From: Cristatella mucedo
Taxonomy: Eukaryota > Bryozoa > Phylactolaemata > Cristatellidae
Direction of reading: 5' to 3'
DNA length: 64,000 nucleotides
Assembly: GCA_009760855.2 (NCBI GenBank)
Contig: WPIO01000148.1
Span: 62,001 to 126,000 of the forward strand
Part shown: one piece after another, positions 20,985 to 29,984 of the stretch
How positions within the stretch are numbered: the first letter of the stretch is position 1
Layout: each line of letters opens with the position of its first letter
The notes under the pieces: model-generated
Seen by the model: the letters and a program-made list of their open reading frames with translations, nothing else
Told to the model about the DNA's origin: nothing
The model's database searches: none
Position numbers and translations under genes: made by a program

Positions 20985-21310
20985 CTGTGCAGTGGGATTG
21001 AGAGAAAGTGTTGTTTGCTGGGGGGGGCTGAGAGCGAAAAGGTTATCACGTGCTGTAGGACGGAGAGTAATTTCGTCATGTGCCGTGGGACTGAGAAAAA
21101 TTGTTGTAGTACGTCGTCGCGGGACTGGGAGTAAAGGTCTTCGTGTTGCTTTTGGCCAGAGAGCAAAGGTCGTCTTGTCTGGCCGGGGGCACGGAGAGCA
21201 AAGGTCGTCTTGTCTGGCCGGGGCACGGAAAGCAAAGGTCGACGTGTGGCATGCATCAGAGAGCAGAGGTCGTAGTGTGTCGGTGGACTGAGAGCAGAAA
21301 CCGGGACTGA
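20985..21310. repeat. Degenerate 31-35-bp minisatellite
   Basis: About nine or ten units built on GAGAGCAAAGGTCGTCTTG with a G-rich spacer. The two best units (21169 and 21204 region) are nearly identical and 34-35 bp apart; outer units are degraded. The array keeps long frames open on both strands (up to 185 codons on the minus), but these reflect the repeat, with the peptide TTFALRAPGQTRRPLLS recurring. Confidence 0.82.
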
Positions 21311-21899
21311 GAGAATAAAATGGCAGACCGTTGCATCCCTCTCGTATTTGCATGTGTTTATGCACATATGTATGCACCTACATCCTCTAACTTTAAAAAA
21401 CCACAGCGACCAAACAAACGGGATTTTCGCTGTATTTTCATAGAAGGTGCTCAAAGCCTAAGCAGCTTTCAGTGTGCACTGGGCAGCACTAGCTGATCAG
21501 CAACATGCGCTCAACCGTGCACAGGTAAATATGCAAAGCACGTTGGAAAAACCTTCGCTAAAAGTAGGCTAATTTACTAGCGAAAGTAATGTACTCATCC
21601 AAAAACAAGTCGTTTTGTAAGAGCACGTCCAGATTATGGGCAGGCGTCGTTGAGGGACGCAATATGAATCAATCATGAGGGTGAGGTATTCTCAATTTAG
21701 GGTGACTCTAGGCTTTCCCATCACAATTTTTTGGCGCTATCGTCGGTAACCTTGGGTAAGTAAGTGGCCATTGGTGAATGCCGTTGAACTAAGCTGCAAG
21801 GAAGTTAACCGTGCACCGATAGCATCAGAGAAAGCATCATCCAAGCTTTGCGTTGCGTGCAGTACTTGCAGAGGAGGCAGCATGCATAAATTTCCCTAT
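21311..21899. other. No gene seen
   Basis: Unique DNA between the minisatellite and an old L2-B copy. The frame 21771-22076 extends into the L2-B copy and is not supported. Confidence 0.35.
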
Positions 21900-22150
21900 A
21901 TAATGTCATGTATCTCAGTCTGTAACTCCTTAAAGCCACAAAAATTTCTTTTGCTCATTCAAATGCCTAAGCGGCTTTCGGTATGCGGTAGCCGACAGAT
22001 GTCATCTCACGCAAAAAAAAAGGAAGTGAGAAGTACGGATGAGTCAGGACAGCAGTTGAGGTATTTAGTGGCATGAAAATAGGAGCTCGGGACGGCTGGA
22101 AAGGATGCACCCTAGTCGGCGGCAGAAGAGTAGATATCGTTGCGTAAGAA
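21900..22150 (-). mobile_element. Old L2-B 3' fragment
   Basis: On the plus strand the order TATCTCAGTCTGTAACTCC, CCTAAGCGGCTTTCGGTATG, ACAGATGTCATCTCACGC and GAGTCAGGACAGCAGTTGAG matches the L2-B C-terminus and 3' UTR in reverse. Diverged, and the TTACA tail is not preserved. Confidence 0.75.
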
Positions 22151-22199
22151 TTATATATAAACACACAGGGCGAGATGAAGCCGCGTGCATGCTGCTCTG

Positions 22200-22390
22200 C
22201 AGTATAATAAAAAAGCACTTGTGAAGCAGCCTCCGAGAACTGTATCTCTAACTAGACAGTTGCATGTGCTTCAAAAGAAGAATTACCGTATGATTAGGGG
22301 TAACATGAAAAAGTCAAAGTGCATAGTAGAGCTAGCGGTAACATCACAGTGGCGTTAGCACACGAAGCCACACAAAGGACAAAGCACAAG
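22200..22390 (-). mobile_element. Diverged L2-A 3' UTR
   Basis: AGCACTTGTGAAGCAGCC, CCGAGAACTGTATCTC and GATTAGGGGTAACATG follow the order of the reversed L2-A hairpin and 3' UTR, ending with ACACAAAGGACAAA. Low identity. If the MLX gene reads through here the element is in its intron. Confidence 0.55.
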
Positions 22391-22413
22391 ACGTGCATGC
22401 ATTGCTCTAGGTG

Positions 22414-22419
22414 CACGTG
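22414..22419. promoter_or_regulatory. Single E-box CACGTG just downstream of the MLX exon
   Basis: GTGCACGTGGGAG. A third canonical E-box within 370 bp of the MLX exon. Single E-boxes are common by chance; listed because of the neighbours. Confidence 0.3.
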
Positions 22420-22460
22420 GGAGCAGAGAGGGGGCAGCATTTATGCTCAGCTCTACGTAC

Positions 22461-22745
22461 ATCGCTGAAGAATGACAGCTTTGCTTAGTTTGGTCCGACT
22501 CGCCGAGCCTGCGCTGGAGCTAGACGAGTACTCCGGACATGTCGTCTGCTCGTGAGGCTGGGGACGATGCTCTACAGGCTCCGAATGGTGGCAAGTTGGA
22601 ACGATTCGCTGCAGCTCGTCATAGCCTCGCTTTATCGAGTCCCTGCGCTTCTGCTCAGCGATCGTGTGGGCCTCTCTTCGTCTGTCCTTGTTGCTGATAG
22701 CTGAGAGCGAATCGTCGTCAATACAGAGAGCGTCGTCGTCATCGT
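22461..22745 (-). CDS. MLX: MLX (Max-like protein X), bHLH exon
   Basis: A 285-nt exon: acceptor ATCATTGCAG (AG at 22747-22746), donor GTACGT (22460-22455), phase 1 on both sides. It encodes an acidic lead-in (DDDDALCIDDDSLS), then the basic region and helix 1 (RRREAHTIAEQKRRDSIKR, GYDELQRIVPTC), a long loop, and the start of helix 2 (KLSKAVILQR). The H, E and R that read the E-box (RRxxHTxAEQKRR) are present. These strings fit animal MLX better than ChREBP/MondoA or Max. MLX pairs with MondoA/ChREBP or MXD proteins in the nucleus and binds CACGTG sites to drive glucose-responsive transcription. The loop is about 23 residues longer than in human MLX, Ser-rich and His/Pro-rich. The rest of the leucine zipper and the C-terminal region must lie in later exons to the left, not identified; upstream exons lie to the right. 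Confidence 0.9.
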
Positions 22746-22763
22746 CTGCAATGATTATCACAT

Positions 22764-22780
22764 CACGTGGCAGTCACGTG
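22764..22780. promoter_or_regulatory. Perfect double E-box CACGTG-N5-CACGTG (ChoRE-like)
   Basis: CACGTG at 22764-22769 and 22775-22780 are separated by GCAGT, exactly five bases. This is the architecture of the carbohydrate response element bound by Mondo/ChREBP-MLX heterotetramers. It lies 17 bp upstream of the MLX bHLH exon acceptor. Seen directly: the sequence. Established: the element's architecture. Inferred: autoregulation. Confidence 0.75.
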
Positions 22781-22878
22781 GAGGAGCCGAAGCTCCGGAC
22801 GCCTACAGCAGCCCCACTTCCCAAATTGTGATAGAATTTTGGAGTACCAACCACGAGACGTCTATATTTGCTCTTCAG

Positions 22879-23025
22879 CTCTCGCTGCATGCTCTGCAAG
22901 AGCAAACTACATCTCACGGAGCCCATCTACTGGCCGTGATTCAAGCAAGATGTCAGCTGTTGGAAATCATTCAGCGACCTCTAAATTCATATAGGCCACT
23001 GGCTGTTGGCAGTGCTCGATCCTAG
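22879..23025 (+). CDS. Possible exon on the strand opposite MLX
   Basis: After a good acceptor (ATATTTGCTCTTCAG, AG at 22877-22878) the frame reads LSLHALQEQTTSHGAHLLAV and IQARCQLLEIIQRPLN and ends at TAG 23023-23025. The segment is predicted as amphipathic helix with regular leucines and has good codon use. No donor is obvious, so it could be a last exon. No family is recognised. It overlaps the span where MLX upstream exons should lie, on the opposite strand. Confidence 0.33.
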   Translation, partial: LSLHALQEQTTSHGAHLLAVIQARCQLLEIIQRPLNSYRPLAVGSARS

Positions 23026-23770
23026 TCACAAACTTCCTGAACACCTTAAAAAGCTCATTCTGTAGAGTGGTACTGCTTTCGTGCTAGCGCAAGCATAGGT
23101 CTATTCAGCATTATTATGTATATACGTGTACGCCTAAGCACGAAAAAGTCTCTACATGCATCTATATATGCATATATTGATTTATATATTGAGTGAGATA
23201 CAGAGGTAGGTATGTATAAATAATTGATTTACGTCTTGACCTTTAACTTTTCACAAGTTTCACTTTCTAAAGCTTAGCACAGTTCCTACAACTACGGCCA
23301 GAAGGGTGGTAATTGCATGCCTAAACTTACGGCCGAACGACCATCTACTTTCACCAAACCAAAAACGCAAAGTATGGTCTCTACAGGTCATGATAGGGCC
23401 ACAACAAACTACCTAGTGAATTGGAGAAGCCATGCATGTAACAACATGAATAACAAATGTATTTAGCGCCACAAGAGAATAAAACCTCTTTCCAGAGATT
23501 TTTTAAATGGTGGAAACTAGTCACGAAACGTCCTGTACTATCCTTGAATCCATGGCGATTAGGATTATTTTGACTTACTTTCAAACAACCGGACGTCATC
23601 TGTTCGATGGTGCTTCTTTTATCGATTAGGCTACATGGAGCTTTTCACTAATCGCTCCTTCTGACACCCAAGAGGAAACAATCAAGCAGTAAACGTCATT
23701 CTGCCTAGTGCCTGCAAGCTGCAGCTATGTGGCGTTGGGCCTAAAAGCTCCTGCGGCTGCTGAATCTCAG
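23026..23770. other. No gene seen
   Basis: AT-rich unique DNA with TATATG words at 23110-23220; the minus frame 23381-23599 shows no motif. Confidence 0.4.
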
Positions 23771-24209
23771 CTATAAAAATTCCGTCTGCTCAGGCATGGA
23801 GGCAGTCAGCCGTCACGCAGAATCAGAGCCTTTTGTCCCAGCAACGAGACGCACTGGAGTAGGCTATGTACGCTATGCGCTTTTATTCGCCCTGCAAGCA
23901 GAACGCCCGCACAGAACCAACGCCAACAATTTATTCTACTACTCACAGCGCAGAGGGAGCTCGACTTCACTCGCCTCTCTCTTCCACTCTAGTCTCCCCC
24001 TCTCCTCGACTCCGGCTGTGCCTTGGCCGACCCCGATGGTGAATCCACCATCTGTTCACCAGCGGGTTATCGGCCTGTGTCAACGGCTCGTTAGAAGCGG
24101 ACCACAGCTGCGCACAGGCCCCCCTCGAGGATGCTCCCACCAGCTGTTTAGGAGAGGAGCGGTACCGGCATGCTTAAACTCAGACCACAGACTAGGCCCA
24201 ATCAGTTAA
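23771..24209 (+). CDS. TATA-box followed by a 137-codon ORF, unknown
   Basis: GCTATAAAAATTCC (TATA-like, 23770-23782) lies about 25 bp before ATGGAGGCAGTC at 23796. The frame runs to 24209 and is rich in Ser, Pro and Arg (SLPLSSTPAVPWPTP). The spacing is too short for a normal 5' UTR, so promoter and start codon are unlikely to belong together. Could be a promoter of a noncoding transcript, or chance. No repeat family is recognised. Confidence 0.25.
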
Positions 24210-24532
24210 TGTAGTACTTAACGTGGCACATCGTGAGAAGCTCGCAGGCTTTAGCACAGTCATATGTATTCAGCCTCACGAGAATGGCTAGAGACTTAGT
24301 TTCAAAAGCACGCCTGCATGTGAGTTCCTGAAGCCTACTTCGTCAGGTTTCCTACGAGAACCTGCTCTTATTTTTGACAAGCCCTTTGATTAGAAATGCG
24401 ACGTTTTCTCACTGTGCGTTGACGCTTTCGCCATGAGAATGAACAAAAATGCTGCCCTCTCCTTTAAGATTAAGCGACATTACGACTCGTTAGTGATTAG
24501 CTAACGTGGAGAATATAATAGCTGAATTAACA
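24210..24532. other. No gene seen
   Basis: Unique DNA without coding signal. Confidence 0.35.
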
Positions 24533-24730
24533 GCCTCTTTTTTGCATAGCGACAGAAAAACCTTAGAGGCTATCACCACCGCTTGCAGCGGCAATAAAGG
24601 ATCGTCTACTGAATGATTCGAACCCACGACTTCGAGACAAACCGCCACAAGCCATATCCTCTGTCTAGGCTATATATGCGTAAAGTAAATGTGATGAAAA
24701 TTCGTTGGCTAACCACTCCGTCCAGCCCTC
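24533..24730 (-). mobile_element. SINE-2 (tRNA-headed), nearly complete
   Basis: Minus strand: A-box-like GGACGGAGTGGTTAGCC, a B box GTGGGTTCGAATC, then GATCCTTTATTGC, GCTGCAAGCGGTGGTGA and TTTTTCTGTCGCTATGCAAA. The pol III boxes show a tRNA origin; the anticodon region is expanded by about 50 nt. The body core is shared with copies at 37240 and 41421. Confidence 0.72.
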
Positions 24731-24935
24731 TGGTCACTGATTGATTTGGCACGAAGAGTGATTTGGCTTCCCACACAGTGTCGTAAGAAGTCGGCAAAAG
24801 AACGCAAGACTTGCCCAACCATCGTAAAAGGGGCTCGGCTAGTGTATATCTTAAAGCCTCTTTATAAACACGAGCGTTACACTGCCTGTGTACTCGCTTC
24901 GCTGAGTCATAGTAGTTCCGTCACGAAAGACAACG

Positions 24936-25012
24936 GCAAGCCATCTTGCCGCTCGATCGAAGTTCGCCAGCTTGCCACGTGACGCAAGTACGCCATCTTG
25001 CTGCGTCACGGA
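24936..25012. promoter_or_regulatory. Cluster of two YY1-type sites, an E-box and CRE-like sites
   Basis: GCCATCTTG at 24940-24948 and 24992-25000, CACGTG at 24976-24981 (CCACGTGACGC), and TGCGTCACG at 25002-25010, with a further CCGTCACG near 24918. These are typical motifs of housekeeping, CpG-type or bidirectional promoters. No coding start is seen nearby, so the target gene is unknown. Confidence 0.4.
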
Positions 25013-25044
25013 CTTACTCACTTCGATTAGTAGAGATGAATATA

Positions 25045-25200
25045 ATTTACTCTCATAGCACCCTAAGAGAACTTAATTTTTTATTCAAGCACTTTGCATA
25101 TACCATGAGGCTTGATTGAGCCCACGACCTCAGTCGTCAAAATTGTTCACCTTGACCTTAGTATAGGCTAGTATCTTAACCATTAGGCCAAATCAGCGTG
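25045..25200 (-). mobile_element. SINE-1 (tRNA head plus L2-type hairpin tail)
   Basis: Minus strand: A box TGGCCTAATGGTTAAG, a B-box region GGTCGTGGGCTCAATC, then a tail GCAAAGTGCTTGAATA ... AATTAAGTTCTCTTAGGGTGC that matches the L2-A hairpin. The same organisation is seen at 43465-43590 and 60401-60536. The 3' tail suggests mobilisation by the L2-A RT. Confidence 0.75.
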
Positions 25201-25839
25201 TCTTGTGTAATCTGGCTATTTCCTGATATGCCATGAGAATGTTACATTTGGTACAAAACTGTGCATGTAAACGTGTGTCTGTTGGCAGTGTCAAAAAAGT
25301 GCCACACTGTACTCCAATTTATATGTACATTATACTGACAATTTCGCTCTGGATCTCTCTGATCTGAAGCAGCGTGTCGACTTAAACATTCTTTCGTTCA
25401 CGCTTAGGTCTCCAAGCTTTTGCCCCTGCCTCTCCTAGCTGAAATATGTTACGTACAGCGTGCAGCTAGCGGGTGATAGCCATGAAGGCTCTTCTGCCAC
25501 TATATACATGAAGCTGTCGAGTTAGCTAGCCTTTACTTTTTATTAAGTTTGCAGCACACTGAATTTAATCATTTGCTTAACAATTTTTGTTTCCCAGCGA
25601 TCTGTAAATGCATAGACTATTAATTGAATTTTCACTTTTAGAATTTCATTATTTCATCTCTGCACCACGTGATGCCGTACCACATGGTACCACGTTGTTG
25701 AGGCGGCTCGGGGGCGCTAGCCGTTCGTCTGGATTTCTTCAAACCTTATCGCGTTCGCAGCTGAATTCGCCTTCTCCCGCAGATCAATCTGGCCATTGTC
25801 TCTCCGCTGTACCTGCGCCTCTTGTCTGCGACTGTTCTC
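25201..25839. other. No gene seen
   Basis: Unique DNA. 25440-25510 contains GGTGATAGCCATGAAGGCTCTTCTGCCAC, cut from a SINE-2-like body, but no head. Confidence 0.35.
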
Positions 25840-26005
<166 letters not shown>

Positions 26006-26023
26006 GTCAGCACAGTCACGTAC

Positions 26024-26255
26024 CTGAAGTATTCGCCGAAGACGATGCCGGTCTTCTGGCGGCTTCGGGCTGTGGCCGTGCAGACATGGCGGCGGGAGTC
26101 CATCCACCGTATGAATGAGTTGAATTCAGCCAAGGTATACCACCGAGCCCGACGGTCGTATTAGATCTTCGCACATCCATCATCGCACAGCTGGCCATCC
26201 GCTCACCAAGTTCCAGCTGCCCGAAGGTACTCAGTCGCTGCCAATTTTCCGCCAT
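26024..26255 (-). CDS. Candidate exon beside the CT repeat, unknown gene, frame uncertain
   Basis: ATGGCGG at 26255 opens a frame (MAENWQRLSTFGQLELG) that runs to a donor CAG/GTACGT at 26024-26023. An overlapping frame, open only from 26160, reads TLAEFNSFIRWMDSRRHVC and QKTGIVFGEYFR up to the same donor. It has strikingly coding-like codons with C or G in third position, but no acceptor lies between its upstream TAA and the first codons. Either the ATG frame is the real first exon, or a frame shift separates the two. The plus strand also has an acceptor-like site (CAGTCAGCACAG, 26014) after the CT tract and a donor near 26135. No family is recognised. Confidence 0.35.
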
Positions 26256-26817
26256 TGAAGTCTTGACTCCGTCTCAGACGTCGGAGACGGATCGCGTAGC
26301 GAATTATAAATGACCGACTGCTCCTTTGCAGTAGCTTGACACTTCGCTGCTATCGCTGTTTAGCCTCTCTTTTGAGCAGCACCAGAAGAATATCCGGTCG
26401 GCTCCTGCAATTTTTTTATTCAGAACGCATGTTGTAAGGCATTCAATTTCAAATAGATGTGGCAATCTAGCCATGAGAGGTATGCAATGCATTATAAGTG
26501 GGTCTAAACTTGCTTTCGTACGACAAAGCACGATTGATATCCAGAATTTCTTGTTAATCTGAGCCTTTGGAAAACAGAGCGGCGATATCGCATCCTTATA
26601 TTTTCCATTGGTCATGGCATATGCTTTCATTCTAAATACGTGTGACAGCTTAGAGAAACAACCATTACTAAGAGGTTGTAAGGCTGGCTATAAGGACCCG
26701 TGTCGATCGGTAACTAGCACCTCGTAATAATCTAGAGCTTCCAACAATTTGATAGCTATCGCTTCTCGATCACAAGATGCCCATACTGTGTAAGATAACA
26801 TTTTAGTATCATAGCTA
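26256..26817. other. No firm gene; possible C-terminal exon at 26306-26430 (minus)
   Basis: On the minus strand an acceptor AAAATTGCAG is followed by GADRIFFWCCSKERLNSD and a stop at 26306, 50 bp before the ATG at 26255. A 108-codon frame covers the region. Support is weak. CCGTCTC/GAGACGG forms a small inverted repeat at about 26267-26290. Confidence 0.25.
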
Positions 26818-26905
26818 TAATGATAATAATAACAATATGGCATTTTATATCGCCTTAAGAGATCCTAACCTCTTTCCACGTACTTCAGATATGCTGAAAA
26901 TAAGC
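26818..26905 (-). mobile_element. Diverged L2-type 3' tail
   Basis: AATAATAACAATATGGC and TATCGCCTTAAGAGATCC then TAACCTCTTTCCACGTAC keep the L2 hairpin layout on the minus strand. Confidence 0.5.
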
Positions 26906-27407
26906 AAGTCAATGGTTAGTTAGCTATCTGTGCTAAACGTGAGCTTGAACATGGATTGCTTATTTGTATGCCCATTGCTATGCACTCTGTATGCGTCATG
27001 ACGAACATTAAGCAGTACTAATCCCATCACAGATTCATCATTTACGCTAATGCTCCCTACAGCTGCGATTGAAACGTTCTTCTCAGTGAACCTCGAGGCT
27101 ATTTAACACCAAACATAGCTCGTTGAATAGAGATATCGCCGATACCAACTCCCCACTTATTTCGAAATAGCAATATAACCGCTGATATGAATTTTGATTC
27201 ATGACCTTGTGTTGACCAGGTTTTCTTTATAGTTTCTGCTTCATAGGCACGGAGCTCTTCAAGACTTCAAACTCCGTCTCGGCTCACATGCAATTCACAG
27301 AATACTAAATATACATAAATCTAAAGCAAGTACCTATAACCAGTCATTCAAATTATTGTTCTGCCTGTCACGTTCCATGCACCAATATCAGAATTAGTAT
27401 TGAATAG
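26906..27407. other. No gene seen
   Basis: Unique DNA with no coding or repeat signal. Confidence 0.35.
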
Positions 27408-27828
27408 CAATAATAACAATAATATACGTGTGATATAGCGCCCTCAGAGAACTCAATCTCTTTCTAGGCACTTAACATTTGCTGCAAAGGAAGCACGATT
27501 GAATGGTTAATGGTAGCATGCCCAACGACAACAAGCATACCATGGTTAGGAGTGACATGCACTGGGTCAGCATGCAAATATGGTTAGTGGCAGTATGCAA
27601 AGTGTCAGCACGCATAAGCACGTAAAGGACGAATCCCGTAGACTTACCAAATGCTGCGATAAACAGATGCTTTTTTAGTTTCTTTTTAAATGTGGTAAAG
27701 TCAGGAGATATCATGACGCAAGTCAGAAGTGAGTTCCATACTTGGGGAGCATGCAAGGCACGAGCTACTGCGGAGGCTTGAGTTCCATACTTGGGGAGCA
27801 TGCGAGGCACGAGCTACTGCGGATGCTT
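27408..27828 (-). mobile_element. L2-A 3' part with a 49-bp tandem duplication
   Basis: Plus-strand order: AATAATAACAATAAT, ATAGCGCCCTCAGAGAAC, 3' UTR, then reversed C-terminal coding sequence (the region of KKLKKHLF and WNSLLTCV). The inner end, 27731-27828, is two 49-bp units (GAGTTCCATACTTGGGGAG ... CTACTGCGGA) differing at two positions. Confidence 0.88.
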
Positions 27829-28010
27829 AATAATAATAATAATTCACTTGATAAAGCGCCCTCAGAGAACTTAATCTCTCTCTCTAGGCGCTTTACATTT
27901 GCTGTAAAGTGAAATGCAATTGAATGGTAAGTAAAATCATGCTTGAAAAACAAACGAAATGAATAACACGGTTAGGGGTGACATGCACAGGGTCAGCATG
28001 CTTGAGTATT
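27829..28010 (-). mobile_element. L2-A 3' UTR fragment
   Basis: AATAATAATAATAATTCAC followed by the reversed hairpin and 3' UTR to GGGTCAGCATGC; 5'-truncated to about 180 bp. Lies directly against the previous copy in the same orientation. Confidence 0.9.
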
Positions 28011-28257
28011 AAATATCCATCATGACTCTGTGTGCTACGATGACGTCTGGCGATGCTTGGAGCTACAGGCATGGGCCGAACCGCCACTGCTAGGCTTGTC
28101 GGATTGCTATATTTACATCCGCGCTTTCCTCCAGCATGGTTAGCTGCTTGCAAAACAAATTTTAAGTGTGGCGAAGTAGAGGCGGAGACAACTATGCATA
28201 GAGATACGGGAACGAAAGAGTTCTACGGATGTAGTAGCTACCGTGGATCGGACTAGT

Positions 28258-28535
28258 AATGTAACATATCTCCTTCTACAAGTTCGCGAATCCACAGAGT
28301 CTTATTGCATGTTAAGCAGGAGAGTTTCTGGAGTGAACTCGAAGCCTAAGCGGCTTTCGGTATAGATTCGGTAGCCAACAGACTTCATCTCATGCAGCAA
28401 AGAGAAAGTGAGAAGCATTGTTGAGTCAGGAGGGCAGTTGAGTTGTGAGTATCATGGAAGTAGCACTCCGGGACGGCTGGAAACGATGGGCCACAGCCGG
28501 CATTAGGAAAGTAGATATCGAGCAAGAATTGTCTA
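28258..28535 (-). mobile_element. L2-B 3' fragment, diverged
   Basis: TAAGCGGCTTTCGGTATAG, CCAACAGACTTCATCTC and GAGTCAGGAGGGCAGTTGAG in reversed L2-B order; the TTACA tail is reduced to TAACATATCTCC at 28261. Confidence 0.82.
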
Positions 28536-28683
28536 GAATCCCCTAACCATGTTATTTTTGTTGTTTATTGAGCATGCTACCACTAACCATTCGATCGCGC
28601 TTCGTTTGTAGCAATTGTAAAGCGACTAGAAAGAGATTGAGTTCTCTGAGGGGGTTTTATCAAATAAAATATTATTATTATTA
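28536..28683 (+). mobile_element. L2-A 3' UTR fragment
   Basis: From CCCTAACCATGTTATTTTTG through TGTAAAGCGACTAGAAAG to an ATT tail at 28670-28683. The stem is partly decayed (GGGGGTTTTATC). It starts where the previous L2-B copy ends. Confidence 0.85.
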
Positions 28684-28879
28684 ACTGTGGAAGTGATTAA
28701 CAAAGTCTATGACCTGCACAGAAAATGCTTCTGTCGCTTACGGTCTTTAAGCAAAATAACGGAGCCGCTAATTAATTCTCTATAGATGGCCTACGGACGT
28801 GAGTACGCTAAAACTGGTACCGCAGTTCAGCTATATATGAAAGAGAAAGCCGTAGAAACAGTTTCAGCCGAAAGAGTTT

Positions 28880-29720
28880 ACCTATGGAGCCGGAAGGAGC
28901 GTCACGTGTCTTTTGGGGATTTGAATTGAGGCTTGGTGCGGCTTATGCCAGATATTCGGTGGGACGAAGACAGCCAGACTTGTACCCAGGCTCGGTTCGG
29001 TTGGCAAGGACCGGACGGCTATAGTGAGGGTCAGGGTCACCGGCTAGGTCGGGGTCGGACCCTACGGCACGGCCGGATGTGTGCGGTGACGTGATGTCAC
29101 CAGGGCTCTTGGGTACGGGAAGTTGGCCAAGTAAGTCGCGGTGTTGGAGGCTCCCGGTCTCGCCGAGTTATGCACCTGGATTCGTGCAGGCGTGCTCCGG
29201 CGATGCTGCCACGCACGCAAGGGAACGAGTACCCAAGGCCCGAGTGGAGCTGGATAGCTCACTCGTTGTTGACTTGTTTATACCGCGTTCCCCGTGTAGC
29301 GTGTTCGTGACCCCCCCCCCCCGAGTGTTGGCGTCTTTCGGTGGAAGCTTACGACTGTGGTAGTTGTCGACTCGGACTAGCCAGCAGTTACTCAGCCAGC
29401 CGGGTTTTGGACGGCGTACGCTCGTTCTGTTGGACTTGGAGTCGGTACAACGACAGGACTGCGGAAGCCGACTGACCCCAACTAACACGTTTGTTCGCGC
29501 TTGCTGCGTCATCTTGCGCTCCCATAGTGTATAATGTATAGGATCCTCCCTGTAGACTTGTTTAGTTCCCCTGTTGTTGTAGGCGCATGCGTTATTATAA
29601 AGATGTTTAACCTGACGGCTGCTCATCTTACCCTAGCTCGGCGGCATGGCGAGCGGCAGCGTGGCCGGAGTATGGCGGGGTTTGGCGGGAATTAGCCTCT
29701 GACCCCTGGAACCCGGTTAC
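28880..29720 (+). other. GC-rich island with promoter-like words, possible LTR
   Basis: GC and CG dinucleotides are clearly above the surroundings from about 28880 to 29720. It contains CACGTG (28909), TGACGTGATGTCACC (29088), a 14-C run (29310-29323), TATAATGTATAGG (29532) and TTATTATAAAGATG (29593). No confident ORF is present; MASGSVAGVWRG (29646) is a short frame. A promoter or a solo LTR are both possible. Confidence 0.35.
29310..29323. repeat. Poly-C run
   Basis: Fourteen consecutive C within the GC-rich island; can form an i-motif or quadruplex on the other strand, or be an assembly weak point. Confidence 0.9.
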
Positions 29721-29744
29721 AGACTTTTAGAAAAGTGTCAGAAG

Positions 29745-29786
29745 CTATCATCTAGTGTGACCTATTCAGGTCCCAATAGATGATAG
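29745..29786. repeat. 10-bp inverted repeat CTATCATCTA / TAGATGATAG
   Basis: Perfect arms with a 22-nt spacer. Just downstream the words GAAAACCAGATAGTCT and GAAAACCAGAGTACC are a short direct repeat. Function unknown. Confidence 0.7.
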
Positions 29787-29984
29787 TTGAAAACCAGATA
29801 GTCTGAAAACCAGAGTACCTCGCTCTCGTAGGCAAGAGTGTAGATGCAGGCTTTGATGAGGCCACCAACGGTTCTCTGGAATTCAGCGGTTCTCTGGCAT
29901 TGATGGCATAGCTAATACTAATATGATAAGTTTGAAGATGTACTACCGGAGAGCAATAGTGGCAAACTAAGAAAACCTTCAAAT

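Noticed and set aside
20897-21454. 185-codon minus ORF
   Set aside because: Its length comes from the minisatellite at 20985-21310, and other frames are open too.
22461-22761. MLX exon as a first exon starting at 22761
   Set aside because: The codon there is GTG, not ATG, and a 3' splice site TTGCAG sits at the expected exon border.
24606-24660. Functional tRNA gene
   Set aside because: GGTTCGAATC is a good B box, but the A box to B box distance and stems do not fold into a tRNA; it is a SINE head.
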